The position numbers and the translations under genes are program-made. Below are positions 5,882 to 6,648 of a DNA stretch of 6,648 nt, piece by piece. The stretch is from Candidatus Culexmicrobium profundum (GTDB lineage Archaea; Thermoproteota; Methanomethylicia; Culexarchaeales; Culexmicrobiaceae), in assembly GCA_025061245.1 (NCBI GenBank), contig JANZKD010000098.1, forward strand, positions 1 through 6,648, read 5' to 3'. Numbering within the stretch: position 1 is the first letter of the stretch; the number at the start of each line of letters is the position of its first letter. Below the pieces are notes generated by a model. It saw only the letters and a program-made list of their open reading frames with translations, did no database searches and was not told the DNA's origin.

Positions 5882-5886
5882 GAGGG
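5882..5886 (+). promoter_or_regulatory. Shine-Dalgarno site of the inositol-phosphate synthase gene
   Basis: GAGGG, 8 bases before ATG 5895. It supports this start. Confidence 0.6.
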
Positions 5887-5894
5887 AAATAATT

Positions 5895-6648
5895 ATGTCT
5901 AAAAGAATAAGGGTTGCAATCGCAGGCGTTGGAAACTGTGCCTCAGCCTTAATTCAAGGCGTATATTATTATCAAGACGTGAGCGATGAGGAAATTATAC
6001 CAGGATTAATGCACACAAATTTAGGAGGATATAGAGTTAAAGATATTGAATTTGTTGCTGCATTTGATATTGACTCAAGAAAAATAGGCCGCGATCTCTC
6101 TGAAGCAATATTTTCTGGAGAAAACAACACCCGCAAATTTGCAGAAGTACCTAAAATTGGAGTAGAAGTAATGAGAGGCCCAGTATTAGATGGCATTGGG
6201 AAATATTTGAAAGGAGTAATACCTATAGATGAAAATCAAAAACCCGTAAATGTATCAGAAGTTTTACGTGAAGTAAAAGCAGACATGCTAATAAACTTCC
6301 TACCAGTGGGCTCTGAAAATGCTTCGCGATGGTATGCGCAACAAGCATTAGAAGCTAATTGTGCATTTGTAAACTGCATACCCGTATTCATAGCATCAGA
6401 CAAAGAATGGCAAGAGAAATTTAAAGAAAAACGGCTACCATTAGCTGGAGACGATGTAATGAGCCAAATTGGAGCCACAGTTCTCCATAAAACAATAGTA
6501 AAGCTATTAGTTGACAGAGGAGTAATCGTCGATGAAAGCTACCAGTTAAACGTGGGAGGAGACACAGACTTCCTAAACATGCTAGAGAAAGAAAGATTAA
6601 AATCAAAAGAAATAAGCAAGACATCAGCCGTGCAAGCAATGACACCCT
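5895..6648 (+). CDS. ino1: myo-Inositol-1-phosphate synthase (3' truncated, 251 aa present)
   Basis: Converts D-glucose 6-phosphate to L-myo-inositol 1-phosphate using NAD+ as an internal redox cofactor. In archaea this feeds inositol phospholipids (archaetidylinositol) and, in many hyperthermophiles, the solute di-myo-inositol phosphate. Seen: the NAD-binding loop VAIAGVGNCAS (7-17); FDID (57-60), typical for the strand that ends in the ribose-binding acid; INFLPVGSE (133-141); FVNCIPVFIAS (158-168); AGDDVMSQIGAT (184-195); QLNVGGDTDFLNM (217-229); and SKEISKTSAVQ (237-247). This is the short archaeal/actinobacterial form (about 350-390 residues), so roughly 100-140 residues lie beyond the edge. 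Met189 stands where the GDDxKSQ motif of the family has Lys. The start is ATG 5895 with GAGGG 8 bases before it. It is divergent from padR, which may control it. Confidence 0.93.
   Translation, partial: MSKRIRVAIAGVGNCASALIQGVYYYQDVSDEEIIPGLMHTNLGGYRVKDIEFVAAFDIDSRKIGRDLSEAIFSGENNTRKFAEVPKIGVEVMRGPVLDGIGKYLKGVIPIDENQKPVNVSEVLREVKADMLINFLPVGSENASRWYAQQALEANCAFVNCIPVFIASDKEWQEKFKEKRLPLAGDDVMSQIGATVLHKTIVKLLVDRGVIVDESYQLNVGGDTDFLNMLEKERLKSKEISKTSAVQAMTP

Noticed and set aside
5972..6645. Three minus-strand frames opposite the inositol-phosphate synthase
   Set aside because: All are antisense to a strongly recognised enzyme and have no start signals or homology of their own.

Overview
The window reads as chromosomal DNA of a thermophilic archaeon, most likely from the Thermoproteota/TACK group. 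The evidence is a complete Alba chromatin protein, an XPD-type helicase with the iron-sulphur cysteines, a HerA-type ATPase, an archaeal inositol-phosphate synthase, TATA-like boxes about 25-50 bases ahead of genes, and ribosome binding sites of both GGAGG and GGTGAT type (both match an archaeal 16S tail). The DNA is AT-rich and densely coding. I cannot fix the genus. No stretch longer than about 140 bases lacks a gene, and I see no tRNA, rRNA, CRISPR array or insertion sequence.

Region 1 (1-3364, plus strand) is a probable three-gene operon. It begins with the C-terminal part of a HerA/FtsK-class ATPase that carries a long coiled-coil tail. Next, overlapping it by 14 bases behind a strong ribosome binding site, is an XPD/Rad3-family 5'-3' DNA helicase. 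Last, after 35 bases, is a small cyclophilin-like-fold protein. Translational coupling of a HerA-like pump to an XPD helicase is the most provocative feature here and suggests a shared DNA-processing or repair job.

Region 2 (3361-5813, minus strand) holds, in transcription order from the right, a PadR-family regulator, Alba, a class I aminotransferase and a small conserved-looking protein of unknown function. Each appears to have its own TATA-like element, so they may be separate transcripts rather than one operon. The unknown gene converges on region 1, and the two stop codons overlap.

Region 3 (5814-6648) is a divergent promoter between padR and a myo-inositol-1-phosphate synthase gene that runs off the right edge. 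A perfect 6-bp dyad with an 8-base gap lies between them, overlapping a shared palindromic TATA element. It is a good candidate PadR operator. The synthase fragment has Met where the family motif normally has a catalytic Lys.

Across the window the plus strand is richer in A than T, and slightly richer in C than G, whichever strand is coding. Third codon positions therefore differ between plus and minus genes, which looks like a strand-wide skew rather than horizontal transfer.
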